A DNA stretch of 64,000 nucleotides from JAWVFM01 sp963771655 (GCA_963771655.1 CAVYUG010000009.1:124001-188000); one strand, 5' to 3'. Positions 16,586-25,440 are shown, numbered from the stretch's first letter. The notes: generated by a model not told the origin, from the letters alone. Numbers and translations are program-made.

Positions 16586-18099
16586 GCTGGATCGAGCGCC
16601 ACGGGGAGCGCCTCGACGACGTCGCTCGCGATCACGGACTCCGTCAAGCCGATGCCCGCCGCTGCGATGCGCCCGGCGCGCTGGTGCGCGTGCACCGCGG
16701 CGCAGGCGGCGGCGAACGGCTCGAGCCCACGCGCCAAGAGCGCCGCGGCGAGGCCCGAGAGGACGTCACCCGTCCCGGCGGTCGCGAGCGCAGGCGCCCC
16801 GCCGCGGGCGATCGCCACGCGCTCGCCGTCGGCCACGATCGTGTCATCGCCCTTCAGGACCACGACCGTCCCGGAGCGTCGCGCGGCTTCGCGGGCCGAC
16901 GCCAGGCGATGCGCGTCGATCTCGCCCGAGTCGCGCTCGAGCAGGCGGCCGAGCTCGCCCGCATGAGGAGTGAGGATCGTCGGTGCCGGCCGGGCCGCGA
17001 GCGATTCGAGCCTGCCGGCGTGGGCGTTGAGCCCATCGGCGTCGATGACCATCGGAGCCTCGACCGCGGCCGCCACCCGGCGCGCCAGCTCCAGCGAGTC
17101 GTCGTCGCGACCGAGCCCGGGACCGAGAACGGCGGCCGCGGCGCGCTCGGTAGCCGCGACGATCGCATCCGCGTCGGCGGCGGCGAGCCGGCCGGCCGCG
17201 CCGTCGAACCCTCGTGACATGACCTCGGTGAGCTTCGCCTCGAAGATCGGCTCCAGGTCGGCCGGCACGGCGACGGTCGCGTAGCCGGCACCGGCCCTGA
17301 TCGCTGCCTCCGCCGCGAGGCAGATCGACCCGGTCAGGCCCCGTGAGCCTCCGGCGAGCACCACCTGCCCGGAGGTGAACTTCGTGGACCCCGCGGCTCG
17401 CCGGGGCGCGAGCTCGAGGACCGCGTCGTCGATGACGCCCGCAGCCGGCTCGGCCGGGGCACCGTCGGGGATGCCGATTTCGGCGGCGCGAAGCTCACCC
17501 GTGAGCCCCTTACCGGGCTCGATCCAATGTCCGACCTTCGCCGCGTGGAACGTCACGGTGACGTCCGCCGCGACCGCGGCGCCCTCGACCTCGCCGGTTG
17601 CCGCGTCGACTCCCGACGCGATGTCGGCGGCGACGACGGGGGCGCCGCAAGCGTTGATCGCTTCGATGGCGGCGTCGGCCGGCGCGCGCGGTGCGCCCGA
17701 GAACCCGGTGCCGAAGACCGCATCGATCACGACACCGGAGTCAGCGAGGGAGGCGGTCAGCTCGGCCGGCGAAGCCTCGCGAAAGCGGTCACCAAGCCGC
17801 TCGAGGTTCGTGCCGGCGTCCTCGGAAAGCTCGTCGGCCGGCCATAGCAGGAGCGTCTCGACCTCGAAGCCCGTCTCAGCCAGCCGCCGGGCGACCACCA
17901 GGCCGTCGCCGCCGTTGTTCCCCTTGCCGCAGACAACCCGCGCCGGGCCGCCGGTCGCAACCTCGGCGGCTGCCTCGGCCACGGCCGCGCCGGCGGCCTC
18001 CATCAGCTCCAGCGAGGGAACGCCGACCTCGTCGATCGCCCAGCGATCGGCGGCGCGCATGCCGTCGGCGTCGAAGATCGGCTCGAGCCAGTCCTCCAT
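16582..18099 (-). CDS. nnr: Bifunctional NAD(P)H-hydrate epimerase / ADP-dependent dehydratase
   Basis: 505 residues, the full length of the fused enzyme. It repairs hydrated NAD(P)H. N-terminal YjeF domain: VVCGKGNNGGDGLVVARRL at about residues 58-76 and IDAVFGTGFSG. C-terminal kinase-like domain: GGSRGLTGSICLAAEAAIRAGAGY, DADGLNAHAG, TPHAGELGRLL and ATAGTGDVLSGLAAALLARG. ATG start with a possible -10 TACGCT 7 nt upstream (18112-18107), fitting a leaderless transcript. First gene of nnr-alr-cca. Confidence 0.95.
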   Translation of the reverse strand: MEDWLEPIFDADGMRAADRWAIDEVGVPSLELMEAAGAAVAEAAAEVATGGPARVVCGKGNNGGDGLVVARRLAETGFEVETLLLWPADELSEDAGTNLERLGDRFREASPAELTASLADSGVVIDAVFGTGFSGAPRAPADAAIEAINACGAPVVAADIASGVDAATGEVEGAAVAADVTVTFHAAKVGHWIEPGKGLTGELRAAEIGIPDGAPAEPAAGVIDDAVLELAPRRAAGSTKFTSGQVVLAGGSRGLTGSICLAAEAAIRAGAGYATVAVPADLEPIFEAKLTEVMSRGFDGAAGRLAAADADAIVAATERAAAAVLGPGLGRDDDSLELARRVAAAVEAPMVIDADGLNAHAGRLESLAARPAPTILTPHAGELGRLLERDSGEIDAHRLASAREAARRSGTVVVLKGDDTIVADGERVAIARGGAPALATAGTGDVLSGLAAALLARGLEPFAAACAAVHAHQRAGRIAAAGIGLTESVIASDVVEALPVALDPA

Positions 18100-18106
18100 G
18101 GGCGCC

Positions 18107-18112
18107 AGCGTA
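18107..18112 (-). promoter_or_regulatory. Probable -10 element for nnr
   Basis: TACGCT on the minus strand ends 7 nt before the nnr ATG; no Shine-Dalgarno sequence lies between. The spacing suggests a leaderless or near-leaderless mRNA. Confidence 0.45.
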
Positions 18113-18128
18113 GCCGCGCCAACTCCGC

Positions 18129-18172
18129 GAACGTCCCGCGCTGGGGGCTATGGACGGTTGCGAGGGACGTTC
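18129..18172. repeat. Inverted repeat upstream of nnr
   Basis: Perfect 9-bp arms GAACGTCCC (18129-18137) and GGGACGTTC (18164-18172) with a 26-nt spacer, in the 80-nt gap between the DUF3352-like stop and the nnr start. One arm lies where the -35 of nnr would be. It may be an operator or a long-loop terminator stem for the glmS unit. Confidence 0.4.
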
Positions 18173-18179
18173 AGCGGCG

Positions 18180-19781
18180 TCAGGGGCTGACGGCCGCGTA
18201 CGGCGGCGCGGCCGCCGAGGCCACCGAGCCCGAGCCCGAGCTTCCCGCCTTCACCCCGAGGACGATCCGGGCCAGGACGCGGCCGTCCTCAACGCCGCTG
18301 CCCGCGATCAGGTAGTCGAGCCGGTCGAGGTACGGCTTCGCCAGCTCGAGGTTGGGGTTGGTGCTCACGCCCGGAATGTTGAGGAGGCTCGCGATCGGCC
18401 CGAAGTCGAGGTAGAGGCTCGGCTCGAGCCCGGCGAGCGATTCGCTCGCGGCCTTGAAGATCGGCGAGTCGGCGAGGGTCTCGGATGAGCCGAGCGCGGC
18501 GTCGACCGAGTCCTGGCCCAAGCCCGCCACGACGTTGCCGTCCCGCTGCTCGAAGACGAACTGCACCGGCGAGCCCTGCGGCGTCACGCTGAATCCCGTC
18601 CGGCCGTGCCCGAGCGGCCTGGTGACGACGTCGACGTCCTTCTCGAACAGCGTCTCGAGCTGGGCGAGGCTCCTCGCCGATGCCGCCGGGTCGCGCGTCG
18701 TGGCGACGAGGGCGCCGCCCATGCTGATGATCGACGTTCCGCCCAGGTAGCCGGAGACATCACCCAGCCACTTGCCCACGTTGCCGACGTCCACGCCGAG
18801 CGCTTCGCGAATGCGGTCGAGCGGTAGACCGGTGCCGGCGCCGAGCTCGGAGCTCGGCGCGGATTCGATCTGCTCGAGCCCCCGCTCGAACCCCTGGCCG
18901 AACTCGTGGAGGCCGAAGGCGAACCAGGCGTCCGACGGGAACCCCGAGATGAGAGAGGGGCCGGGCGCTGCCGCCTTCGAGGCCGACAGCGAGAGCTCCA
19001 GGCCGAGGTAGTCCTTGGTGACGTCTCCCCACGCGGCGGCCGGGCCCCGAAGGTACTTCCCGACCTGCGCGCGCAGCTGCGAGGACTGGGACGAGCTGAT
19101 CTTGCCGCTCTCGACGAACGACGAGATGATCCGCGCCGGGTCGGCCCACGCGGTGAACACCCGGTCGGACGGTGCGGCGGCAAGGCTCGACCTGTACTCG
19201 TCGGAGTCGGCCAGGGACCGGCCGGTCGACGCGGCGATCGCCGCCTTCACGCCCTCGAGGGGCCCGCCGACGACGAGGCCGCCGATCGCGGCGTAGCTGT
19301 CGTCGCCGCCGGACTCGAGCGTGACGCCCTTGTAGGTCGTCTCCTTGGGCTTGGAGTGGTCGGCGTCAGCAACCTTCGCGAAGGTATCGAGCGCGGCCCC
19401 GGGGTCGGTCGTCTGCAGGACCACGGCTGCCTTCGGGCTCTCACCGAACGACTGGTAGAAGACGGCGCCGCGCTCGCCGAGCCACGGCGCGATGTCCTCG
19501 GAGTAGCTCAGGTTGTCCCTCGCGAGCGACGCGTTGACCCGCGCGGTCACGTAGCGGCCCAGGTCCTTCGTCCCCAGGAGCCTCGAGAAGGCGCTCTCCA
19601 GCGAGGCCTTGGTGCCCCCCTCCGGGCGGACCGTCGCGTCCGCGTAGAGCGCGGCGTCCGCCGGAGCCACCGTCGCGGGGTCCGCGGGTGCCGGCGGGCC
19701 GGAATCGCCGCATCCGGCGACGCCGACCGCGAGGACGGAGGCCGCCACGAGGCCCGTGAGGCGGCCCGGGGCCCTGCTCAC
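18180..19781 (-). CDS. DUF3352-like lipoprotein
   Basis: 533 residues from a GTG overlapping the glmS stop (GTGA). Signal peptide with lipobox VAGC (Cys near residue 24), then DSGPPAPADPATVAPADAALYADATV, the start typical of DUF3352-type proteins (PADA..YA.....P). The rest is a large extracytoplasmic domain with repeated two-fold segments such as PFVAWLG-like EDIAPWLGERGAVF and SLYLDFGPIASLL, but no catalytic motif I can name. Translationally coupled to glmS. Role unknown. Confidence 0.82.
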   Translation of the reverse strand: MSRAPGRLTGLVAASVLAVGVAGCGDSGPPAPADPATVAPADAALYADATVRPEGGTKASLESAFSRLLGTKDLGRYVTARVNASLARDNLSYSEDIAPWLGERGAVFYQSFGESPKAAVVLQTTDPGAALDTFAKVADADHSKPKETTYKGVTLESGGDDSYAAIGGLVVGGPLEGVKAAIAASTGRSLADSDEYRSSLAAAPSDRVFTAWADPARIISSFVESGKISSSQSSQLRAQVGKYLRGPAAAWGDVTKDYLGLELSLSASKAAAPGPSLISGFPSDAWFAFGLHEFGQGFERGLEQIESAPSSELGAGTGLPLDRIREALGVDVGNVGKWLGDVSGYLGGTSIISMGGALVATTRDPAASARSLAQLETLFEKDVDVVTRPLGHGRTGFSVTPQGSPVQFVFEQRDGNVVAGLGQDSVDAALGSSETLADSPIFKAASESLAGLEPSLYLDFGPIASLLNIPGVSTNPNLELAKPYLDRLDYLIAGSGVEDGRVLARIVLGVKAGSSGSGSVASAAAPPYAAVSP

Positions 19782-21640
19782 TCCACCGTCACCGTCTTCG
19801 CGAGGTTGCGGGGCTGGTCCACATTGAGGCCGCGAAGGCGTGCGACGTAGTAGGCGAGGAGCTGAAGGGGAACGATGGCGACGATCGGCTGCAGGACCCA
19901 GTCGGTTCGCGGGACGAAGATGGTCTCGTCGGCGACCTCCGGGACCTCCTGGTTGCCCTCCGTCGCGACGGCGATCACGTCCGCGCCGCGAGCCCTGACC
20001 TCGGCCATGTTCGAAAGCAGCTTGTCGAGGATCGGACTGTCGTTGGCGATGCACACCACCGGCGTCGACTCGTCGAGCAGGGCGATCGGGCCATGCTTCA
20101 TCTCACCCGCGGCGTACGCGTCGGACGGGATGTAGGTGATCTCCTTCATCTTCAGCGCCGCCTCGAGGCAAACCGGCAGGCCGTTGTTGCGGCCGAGGTA
20201 GAGGAAGAAGCGCCCGTCCTTCTCGGCCTCGGCGATCTCCCGGACCTTCTCGTCGACGTACGGGATCGTGTCCTGCAGGCGACGCGGCAGCCCCTTCAGC
20301 TCTGCGATCAGCTCGCGGATGCGCTCGTCGGCCAGGGTCCCGCGGTCCTGCGCGAGCCACAGCCCCAGGAGGTACATGCAGGCCACCTGGCTGACGAAGG
20401 TCTTGGTCGCGGCTACCCCCATCTCGAGGCCCGCGCGCGTGAAGAGCACGGCGTCGGCGTCGCGCGTGGCCTGGCTTCCCATCACGTTCGTCAGTGCCAG
20501 CACCGTGGCGCCGCCCTCGCGCGCCAGGCGCATCGCGGCAAGCGTGTCCGCGGTCTCACCCGACTGGGTGATCCCGATCACGAGATCGTCGGGCCCGACG
20601 ACGGGCTGGCGGTACCGGTACTCCGATGCGATGTCCATCTCCACCGGCACGCGAGCCCAGGCCTCGATCGCGTACCGGCCGACGAGGCCCGCGTGATAGC
20701 TGGTGCCGCAGGCGACGATGACGATGCGCCGCACCGTTGAGGGGAGGCTCGGCGGCAGGTCGATCTCCGAGAGGTCGACCCGGTCGGTGCCCGGCAGGCG
20801 GTCGGTGATGGTCTCGGCGACCGCGTCGGCCTGCTCGTGGATCTCCTTCAGCATGAAGGTCTCATAGCCGCCCTTCTCGGCGATGTCCTCCGTCCAGTCG
20901 ACCTCCTCGGGGGCCCGGCTCACGGGCGTCCCGTCGGCGCTCGTGAAACTGGCGCCCGACGGCTCGATCGTGATCACCTCGCCGTTGCCGACGAACTGCA
21001 CCGTCCGCGTCTGCGCGAGGAACGCGGGAATCGCGGATGCGACGAACGCCTCGTCGGGGCCGAGCCCGATCACGAGCGGGCACTCCTGGCGGGCGGCGAC
21101 GAGCGTGCGATCGTGGTCTGCGTGCATGGCCACGAACGCGTAGTGGCCGCGCAGCTTGCTGAACGCGGTCCGGACGGCCTCGGTCAGGTCGCCGTCGTAG
21201 TGGCGCTCGATCAGGTGGGCGACGATCTCGGCGTCGGTCTCGGAGCTGAAGAAGTGCCCGTCGTCGGTGAGCTCGCGGCGAAGCTCGGCGTGGTTCTCGA
21301 CGATGCCGTTGAGGACGATGTGGATCCGATCGGAGCAATCGCCGTGCGGGTGCGCGTTCTCCTCGGTGACCCGTCCGTGGGTGGCCCAGCGGGTGTGCGC
21401 CAGCCCGATGGTCGCCGGGGGGGCGGCGACCGCGACCCCTCCGCCCTCGGCCGCGGGGTCCGCGGCGACGGCGGCGCGAAGGTTCTCGAGGTTGCCGACG
21501 GCGCGAACCGAATCGATGTGGCCGTCGTGCAGCAGCGAGATGCCCGCGGAGTCGTAGCCGCGGTACTCCAGGCGCTCGAGGCCGGCGACCAGCAGGTCCT
21601 TGCAGGGGCGCGCCCCGACATATCCGACGATGCCGCACAT
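19778..21640 (-). CDS. glmS: Glutamine--fructose-6-phosphate aminotransferase (isomerizing)
   Basis: 620 residues. Makes glucosamine-6-phosphate, the entry to UDP-GlcNAc and the cell wall. N-terminal glutaminase domain starts with the catalytic Cys2 (MCGIVGYVG) and has GLAHTRWATHG; two SIS sugar-isomerase domains follow with VACGTSYHAG, GITQSGETADTLAA and the C-terminal LRGLNVDQPRNLAKTVTVE. ATG start; a possible -10 TACCCT lies 11 nt upstream. No glmS ribozyme-like leader is present in the 96-nt gap to the divergent gene. Together with glmM at 22.6-23.9 kb it covers two steps of the pathway. Confidence 0.97.
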   Translation of the reverse strand: MCGIVGYVGARPCKDLLVAGLERLEYRGYDSAGISLLHDGHIDSVRAVGNLENLRAAVAADPAAEGGGVAVAAPPATIGLAHTRWATHGRVTEENAHPHGDCSDRIHIVLNGIVENHAELRRELTDDGHFFSSETDAEIVAHLIERHYDGDLTEAVRTAFSKLRGHYAFVAMHADHDRTLVAARQECPLVIGLGPDEAFVASAIPAFLAQTRTVQFVGNGEVITIEPSGASFTSADGTPVSRAPEEVDWTEDIAEKGGYETFMLKEIHEQADAVAETITDRLPGTDRVDLSEIDLPPSLPSTVRRIVIVACGTSYHAGLVGRYAIEAWARVPVEMDIASEYRYRQPVVGPDDLVIGITQSGETADTLAAMRLAREGGATVLALTNVMGSQATRDADAVLFTRAGLEMGVAATKTFVSQVACMYLLGLWLAQDRGTLADERIRELIAELKGLPRRLQDTIPYVDEKVREIAEAEKDGRFFLYLGRNNGLPVCLEAALKMKEITYIPSDAYAAGEMKHGPIALLDESTPVVCIANDSPILDKLLSNMAEVRARGADVIAVATEGNQEVPEVADETIFVPRTDWVLQPIVAIVPLQLLAYYVARLRGLNVDQPRNLAKTVTVE

Positions 21641-21680
21641 GGAGGCCCAGAAGGGTAGAGCCCGTCTTCCCAGGCCACCG

Positions 21681-21699
21681 ATCGCTCAGCCCGAGCGAT
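21681..21699. promoter_or_regulatory. Inverted repeat between glmS and the divergent methyltransferase
   Basis: Perfect 7-bp arms ATCGCTC and GAGCGAT around a 5-nt spacer, midway in the 96-nt divergent gap. Symmetry and position suit a regulator-binding site, but no partner can be named. Confidence 0.35.
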
Positions 21700-21736
21700 G
21701 ACCGGCTGGTCGGGCCGCCAATAGGATTCCTCTCGC

Positions 21737-22549
21737 ATGTCGCAGGGTTCTGACCTTCGAGAGAGGGTCGACGCACTCGCCTGGTACCACACGATCGACC
21801 TCGGGGACGGGATCGTCACGAAGGGGTTCTTCGACAACCGCCCCTGCGTCGCGAAGCTCCCATTCCCCGACTCGCTGGCGGGGATGCGCTGCCTCGACGT
21901 CGGGACGTGCAACGGATTCTGGGCGTTCGAGATGGAGCGCCGGGGCGCGCAGGAGGTGATCGCAACCGACCTCGCCAGCACGTCTCAACTCGACCTGCCG
22001 GGGAGGCTCCGCATCGAGCTCGACGGGGCGGCCTATCGCGACGCCGAGGAGAAGCGGATCGCGCGCGGCGGGTTCGAGCTCGCGAAAGCGCGCCTCGGCT
22101 CGAGCGTCGAGTGGCGGGAAGCGGTTGTCTATGACCTCTCGCCGGAGTCGCTTGGCACCTTCGACTTCGTGTTCGTGGGCGCGCTCCTCCTCCACCTTCG
22201 CGATCCGGTCCGGGCGCTGGAGGCAATCCGAAGCGTGTGCACCGGAGAGCTCCTGGTCTTCGACATGATCGACCCCGTGGCGACGATCACACGGCGGAGG
22301 CCGACCGCAATCTTCGACGGCTCGGATCGGAACTGGTGGTGGATCCCGAACTCCCTGGGAATGCGCTGCATGATCGAGAGCGCCGGCTGGGACGTCCTCG
22401 AGATCACGCGGCCCATTCTCGCTCCCACCGGGGCCGGCTTTCAGAGGCCGCCGCTCCGCAAGTCGGCGCAGCAGGGGCTGCTCGGACTCCTCGTGCGACG
22501 CTGGGGTGCTCCCCAGATCGGGGTCAGGGCAAGACCTATGGAGGCCTAG
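21737..22549 (+). CDS. CmoB-like SAM-dependent methyltransferase
   Basis: 270 residues. The N-terminus WYHTIDLGDGIVTKGFFDNRP resembles the CmoB/DUF1698 tRNA wobble-uridine methyltransferase family; the SAM motif is CLDVGTCNGFWAF, and motif IV is FDFVFVGALLLHLRDPVRALEA. A clear paralogue sits at 51814-52638, inside the glycan cluster, so the substrate may be a sugar or another small molecule and not tRNA. Start ATG with TAGGAT 9 nt upstream. It is a single plus-strand gene between glmS and glmM, converging on glmM. Confidence 0.8.
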   Translation: MSQGSDLRERVDALAWYHTIDLGDGIVTKGFFDNRPCVAKLPFPDSLAGMRCLDVGTCNGFWAFEMERRGAQEVIATDLASTSQLDLPGRLRIELDGAAYRDAEEKRIARGGFELAKARLGSSVEWREAVVYDLSPESLGTFDFVFVGALLLHLRDPVRALEAIRSVCTGELLVFDMIDPVATITRRRPTAIFDGSDRNWWWIPNSLGMRCMIESAGWDVLEITRPILAPTGAGFQRPPLRKSAQQGLLGLLVRRWGAPQIGVRARPMEA

Positions 22550-22562
22550 CAGAGCTCGCGCT

Positions 22563-23865
22563 CTACGACCTCGGCCAGGCGGGCTGCGGCGCCTCGCCGG
22601 CTTCGTCCTGAGTCGGGGCCTCGACCATTACCCTGACGACCGGTTCGGTGCCCGATGGTCGCAGAAGGACTCGGCCGCGGCCCTCCAGCGCCGCCGATTC
22701 GCGTATGACCGCCTCGTTCACTGCCTCGTTGCCCTCGAGCGTCGCGGTCGCCACTCGCACGTTCACGAGCGGTCTGCGGAAGCTTCTCCATCGGGATCGC
22801 GTCGGCGAGGTCGCGGTCGCCAAGCGCGCTCATGACGAGGAGCGCCGCGGCGATTCCGTCTCCAGTGCGGCCGGCCTCGGTCCAGATCAGATGGCCCGAC
22901 TGCTCGCCGCCGAGCGCCCACCCGCGCTCGATGAGGGCCGCCGAGACATGGCGGTCGCCGACGGCGGTGGTGGCGACCTCGATGCCCGCATCGGCCATCG
23001 CGCGATGGAAGCCGTAGTTGGACATCACCGTCACCGCGACGCCGCCGCCGAGCGCGCCCCGCCTGGCGAGCTCGGTCGCCACGAGGGCGAGGAGCTCGTC
23101 GCCGTCGCGGGCCTTGCCCTTGTCGTCGACCGCGATGACGCGGTCGCCGTCGCCGTCGAAAGCGAATCCCAGGTCGGCGCCGTCGGCGAGCGACCCGCTC
23201 GGCGAGACCATCCGGATGCGTCGAGCCGCAGCCCTCGTTGATGTTGCGGCCATCGGGTTCCGCCGCCATCGCGGTCACCTCGGCCCCGAGGCGCTCGAAC
23301 GCGGTGGGCGCAACCCGGTACGTCGCGCCGTTCGCGCAGTCGAGGAAGATCCGCCGTCCCGAGAGGTCGAGGTCGAAGCGGCTCGCCAGCTCTCGCAGGT
23401 AGTCGTCGCCGGCGTTCTCGAGCTCCCGAACCCGCCCACCGCCTCCGGCGCCCCTGCTCCGGCGGCGATGAGCCGCTCGATCTCCGCCTCGGCTTCGTCT
23501 GCGAGCTTGCGACCGTCCGGGCCGAAGAACTTGATGCCGTTGTCCCGCCATGGGTTGTGCGATGCGGAGACGACCGCCGCCAGGTCGAGGCCGTGGCGGT
23601 GGACGAGGATCGGAGGCCGCCGGCGTCGGCAGCACGCCGCCGAGCCACGCGTCGCCGCCCCCTTCGGCGATGCCCGCAGCGAGCGCGGAGGAGAGCATCG
23701 GCCCCGAGTCCCGGGTGTCGCGGACGATCAACACCTCGGCCGCTGCTGTTCGGCCGCGAGGGCCGCGGCGTGTCCCAGCGTCACCGCGAGCTCCGCCGTG
23801 ACCTCGCTGCCCGCGACTCCCCGCACCCCGTCGGTGCCGAAGAGCTTTTTGCGTGCCGTGGTCAG
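22563..23865 (-). CDS. glmM: Phosphoglucosamine mutase GlmM (split by several frameshifts)
   Basis: All parts of a GlmM are present but spread over three frames. In order: KLFGTDGVRGVAGSEVTAELA (N-terminus), AEVLIVRDTRDSGPML, the active-site Ser loop AAVVSASHNPWRDNGIKFFG, FLDCANGATY, the metal loop GFAFDGDGDRVIAVD, GGEQSGHLI and the C-terminal phosphate loop VLLRPSGTEPVVRVMVEA. Frame changes fall near 23735, 23635, 23440, 23215 and 22775. With an essential single-copy role (GlcN-6-P to GlcN-1-P), five indels are more likely sequence error than decay. The start codon is unclear; 23865 marks the first plausible codon. It follows rpsI by about 60 nt. Confidence 0.88.
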
Positions 23866-23875
23866 AATCTCATGC

Positions 23876-23924
23876 GGGCGCCTTCGGCGCCCTCACATGC
23901 TGCCTTCGGGGCAAAGCCCCTCAC
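23876..23924 (-). promoter_or_regulatory. Structured spacer between rpsI and glmM
   Basis: On the minus strand: a stem GGGGC-UUU-GCCCC, an overlapping alternative stem UGCC/GGCA using the same GCCCC, a short linker GCAGCATGTGA and a perfect 7-bp hairpin GGGCGCC/GGCGCCC (23876-23892). The linker plus last hairpin closely match the rplM leader at 25160-25200. Likely a leader or processing element of glmM. Confidence 0.5.
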
Positions 23925-24716
23925 TCACCGCTTCGAGAACTGAGGACGCTTGCGGGCCTTCTTGAGTCCCGCCTTGCGACGCTCCTTGATCCGCGCATCG
24001 CGGGTCAGGAGACCACGGCGCTTCAGCTCTCCGCGGAGGTCGGGGTCGATCTCCGTCAGCGCGCGGGCGACGCCGTGGCGGACCGCTCCGGCCTGCCCCG
24101 AGATGCCGCCGCCATGCACCCGGACGCGGACGTCGAGCGAGCCGTCGTAGCCCGAGGCGACGAGCGGCTGGCGAGCCACTGTCTGCAGGTGCGAACGCGG
24201 GAAGAACTCGTCGAGCTTGCGGCCGTTGACATTGAACTCTCCATCGCCGGCGCGCACGATGACCCGGGCGATCGAGCTCTTGCGTTTGCCCGTCGCCTGG
24301 ACGATTCGCTCGGCGGAGAGCTGGACTCGCGGTCCCTCGCGGACGACCGGCTCCTCCTCGCCGCGCTCCGCGGTCGCCTCCGCCTCCAGGCGGGCGCGCT
24401 CCTCCTCCTCGGCCTCGAGGCGGGCGCGCTCCTCGGCGCTCAGCTCACGCTCGGGCTCGAGCTGGATCGGATCGAGCTCGGCGCCCGGAGGAAGATCTCC
24501 GGGCTTGGCCTTCTCGCCGGCGTCGGGCTCCGCGGTAGGGGTCTCCTCCTCGGCCGGCTCTGGCGCCTCGGTGGCCGCGTCCTCGGCGAGCGCCTCTTCG
24601 GCGGGTGCCTCCTCCGAGGTCGTTTCCTCCGAGGGTGGCTCCTCGGCCGGCGCCTCAGTGGCCTCGGCCTCCGCCTCCTCCGCCGGGACGTCCTCTGTGC
24701 GCTCTTCGTCCGTCAT
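23925..24716 (-). CDS. rpsI: Ribosomal protein uS9 with a long acidic N-terminal extension
   Basis: 263 residues. Residues 141-263 are a normal S9: ATGKRKSSIARV, VNGRKLDEFFPR, VRVHGGGISGQAGAVRHGVARAL, then the basic C-terminus ending ARKRPQFSKR that reaches the P site. Residues 1-140 are an extension made mostly of Glu, Ala, Pro and Thr, with a near-duplicate EERARLEAE repeated at about 96-114. Ordinary S9 is about 130 residues and known actinobacterial forms add a few tens. The extension is in frame with no frameshift, and the ATG overlaps the rplM stop (ATGA), so this is the real start. Confidence 0.95.
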   Translation of the reverse strand: MTDEERTEDVPAEEAEAEATEAPAEEPPSEETTSEEAPAEEALAEDAATEAPEPAEEETPTAEPDAGEKAKPGDLPPGAELDPIQLEPERELSAEERARLEAEEEERARLEAEATAERGEEEPVVREGPRVQLSAERIVQATGKRKSSIARVIVRAGDGEFNVNGRKLDEFFPRSHLQTVARQPLVASGYDGSLDVRVRVHGGGISGQAGAVRHGVARALTEIDPDLRGELKRRGLLTRDARIKERRKAGLKKARKRPQFSKR

Positions 24717-25141
24717 GCCTTCACCGCCGTCGGCCGCTGGGCCGCGTGGGGGTGCTCGGGGCCGGCGTAGACCTTCAGCTTGTTGAGCTGCTGGCGCGCC
24801 ATGCGGTTGCGGGGCAGCATCCCCTTCACCGCCTTGCGGATGACCTCCTCCGGCTGGCGATCCATCATCTCGGCGAGCGTCCGTGAGCGCAGCCCGCCGG
24901 GATACCCGCTGTGCCGGTAGTAGCGCTTCTGCTGGAGCTTGTCGCCGGTCACCCGGACCTTGGCGGCGTTCACGACGACGACGAAGTCGCCCGTGTCGCA
25001 GTGCGGCGTGTACTCGGGCTTTCGCTTGCCGCGCAGCGCGTCGGCGATCTGCGTCGCCAGGCGCCCGAGCGTGGCCCCGTCGGCGTCGAACAGCACCCAG
25101 TCGCGCTGGCGGTTCTCCGGTGTGGCTACGTAGGTCTTCAT
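24713..25141 (-). CDS. rplM: Ribosomal protein uL13
   Basis: 142 residues, the usual length. Starts MKTYVATPENRQRDWVLFDADGATLGRLATQIADALRGK; conserved GDFVVVVNAAKVRVTGDKLQQKRYYRHSGYPGGL and KAVKGMLPRNRMARQQLNKLKVYAG follow. ATG 25141 was chosen by homology; a longer reading begins inside the structured leader. First gene of rplM-rpsI-glmM, preceded by a leader with competing hairpins and a -10-like TATCAT near 25250-25245. Confidence 0.97.
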   Translation of the reverse strand: MKTYVATPENRQRDWVLFDADGATLGRLATQIADALRGKRKPEYTPHCDTGDFVVVVNAAKVRVTGDKLQQKRYYRHSGYPGGLRSRTLAEMMDRQPEEVIRKAVKGMLPRNRMARQQLNKLKVYAGPEHPHAAQRPTAVKA

Positions 25142-25240
25142 CAACAAAAAACGCGCCGGAACAACTTGCGGGCGCCTGACGGCGCCCTTACACGCTGCTC
25201 GCGGAGCAGAGCTCCGCGCCTCAAAATACCTGCGCGGCCC
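25142..25240 (-). promoter_or_regulatory. rplM leader with mutually exclusive hairpins
   Basis: About 100 nt of probable 5' leader. On the minus strand it can form GCGGAGC-UCU-GCUCCGC (25201-25217) or the overlapping CUGCUC-CGC-GAGCAG (25195-25209), which share bases and cannot coexist, then a perfect 7-bp hairpin GGGCGCC/GGCGCCC (25170-25187). A possible -10 TATCAT at 25250-25245 places the transcript start near 25238. This arrangement suits autoregulation by L13, known from L13 leaders in Firmicutes, but it is not that motif by sequence. Confidence 0.55.
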
Positions 25241-25292
25241 GAGCATGATAGCCGCGTCATTCCGAGCGGCGGTGGCGCTACACTGCCGCCGC

Positions 25293-25440
25293 TAAGGAAC
25301 TGCCGAATCCTCGCTGTCAAGGCGGCGAGGAGCGGGGGAACCACTGGGGCGACGTCGAACGTCGTCTCGGGGCGAATCGGGCGTGGATGGCCCGTAGCGC
25401 CGCTCTTTCGGCGCGAGCCCGACAGCTAACCCCGTAGGCC
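25293..25440 (+). ncRNA. c-di-AMP riboswitch (ydaO/yuaA type)
   Basis: The stretch shows the hallmark blocks of the ydaO class: GAGGAGCGGGGGAACCA near 25326, GGGGCGAATCGGG near 25370 and the distal CCCGACAGCTAACCCCGTAGGC at about 25418-25439, all in the expected order and spacing. A TACACT -10 at 25279-25284 places the start of transcription just before it. It lies 18 nt upstream of the GTG of an M23 family protein. In actinobacteria this class commonly precedes cell-wall hydrolases and lowers expression when c-di-AMP is bound. Recognition is from the consensus by eye. Confidence 0.9.

Noticed and set aside
21641..21736. glmS ribozyme
   Set aside because: The gap is 96 nt, lacks the conserved core, and the ATG is 11 nt from a -10-like box.
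22563..23865. glmM as a true pseudogene
   Set aside because: All catalytic loops are intact and the gene is normally essential; nearby genes show the same indel pattern, so error is more likely. Reads would settle it.
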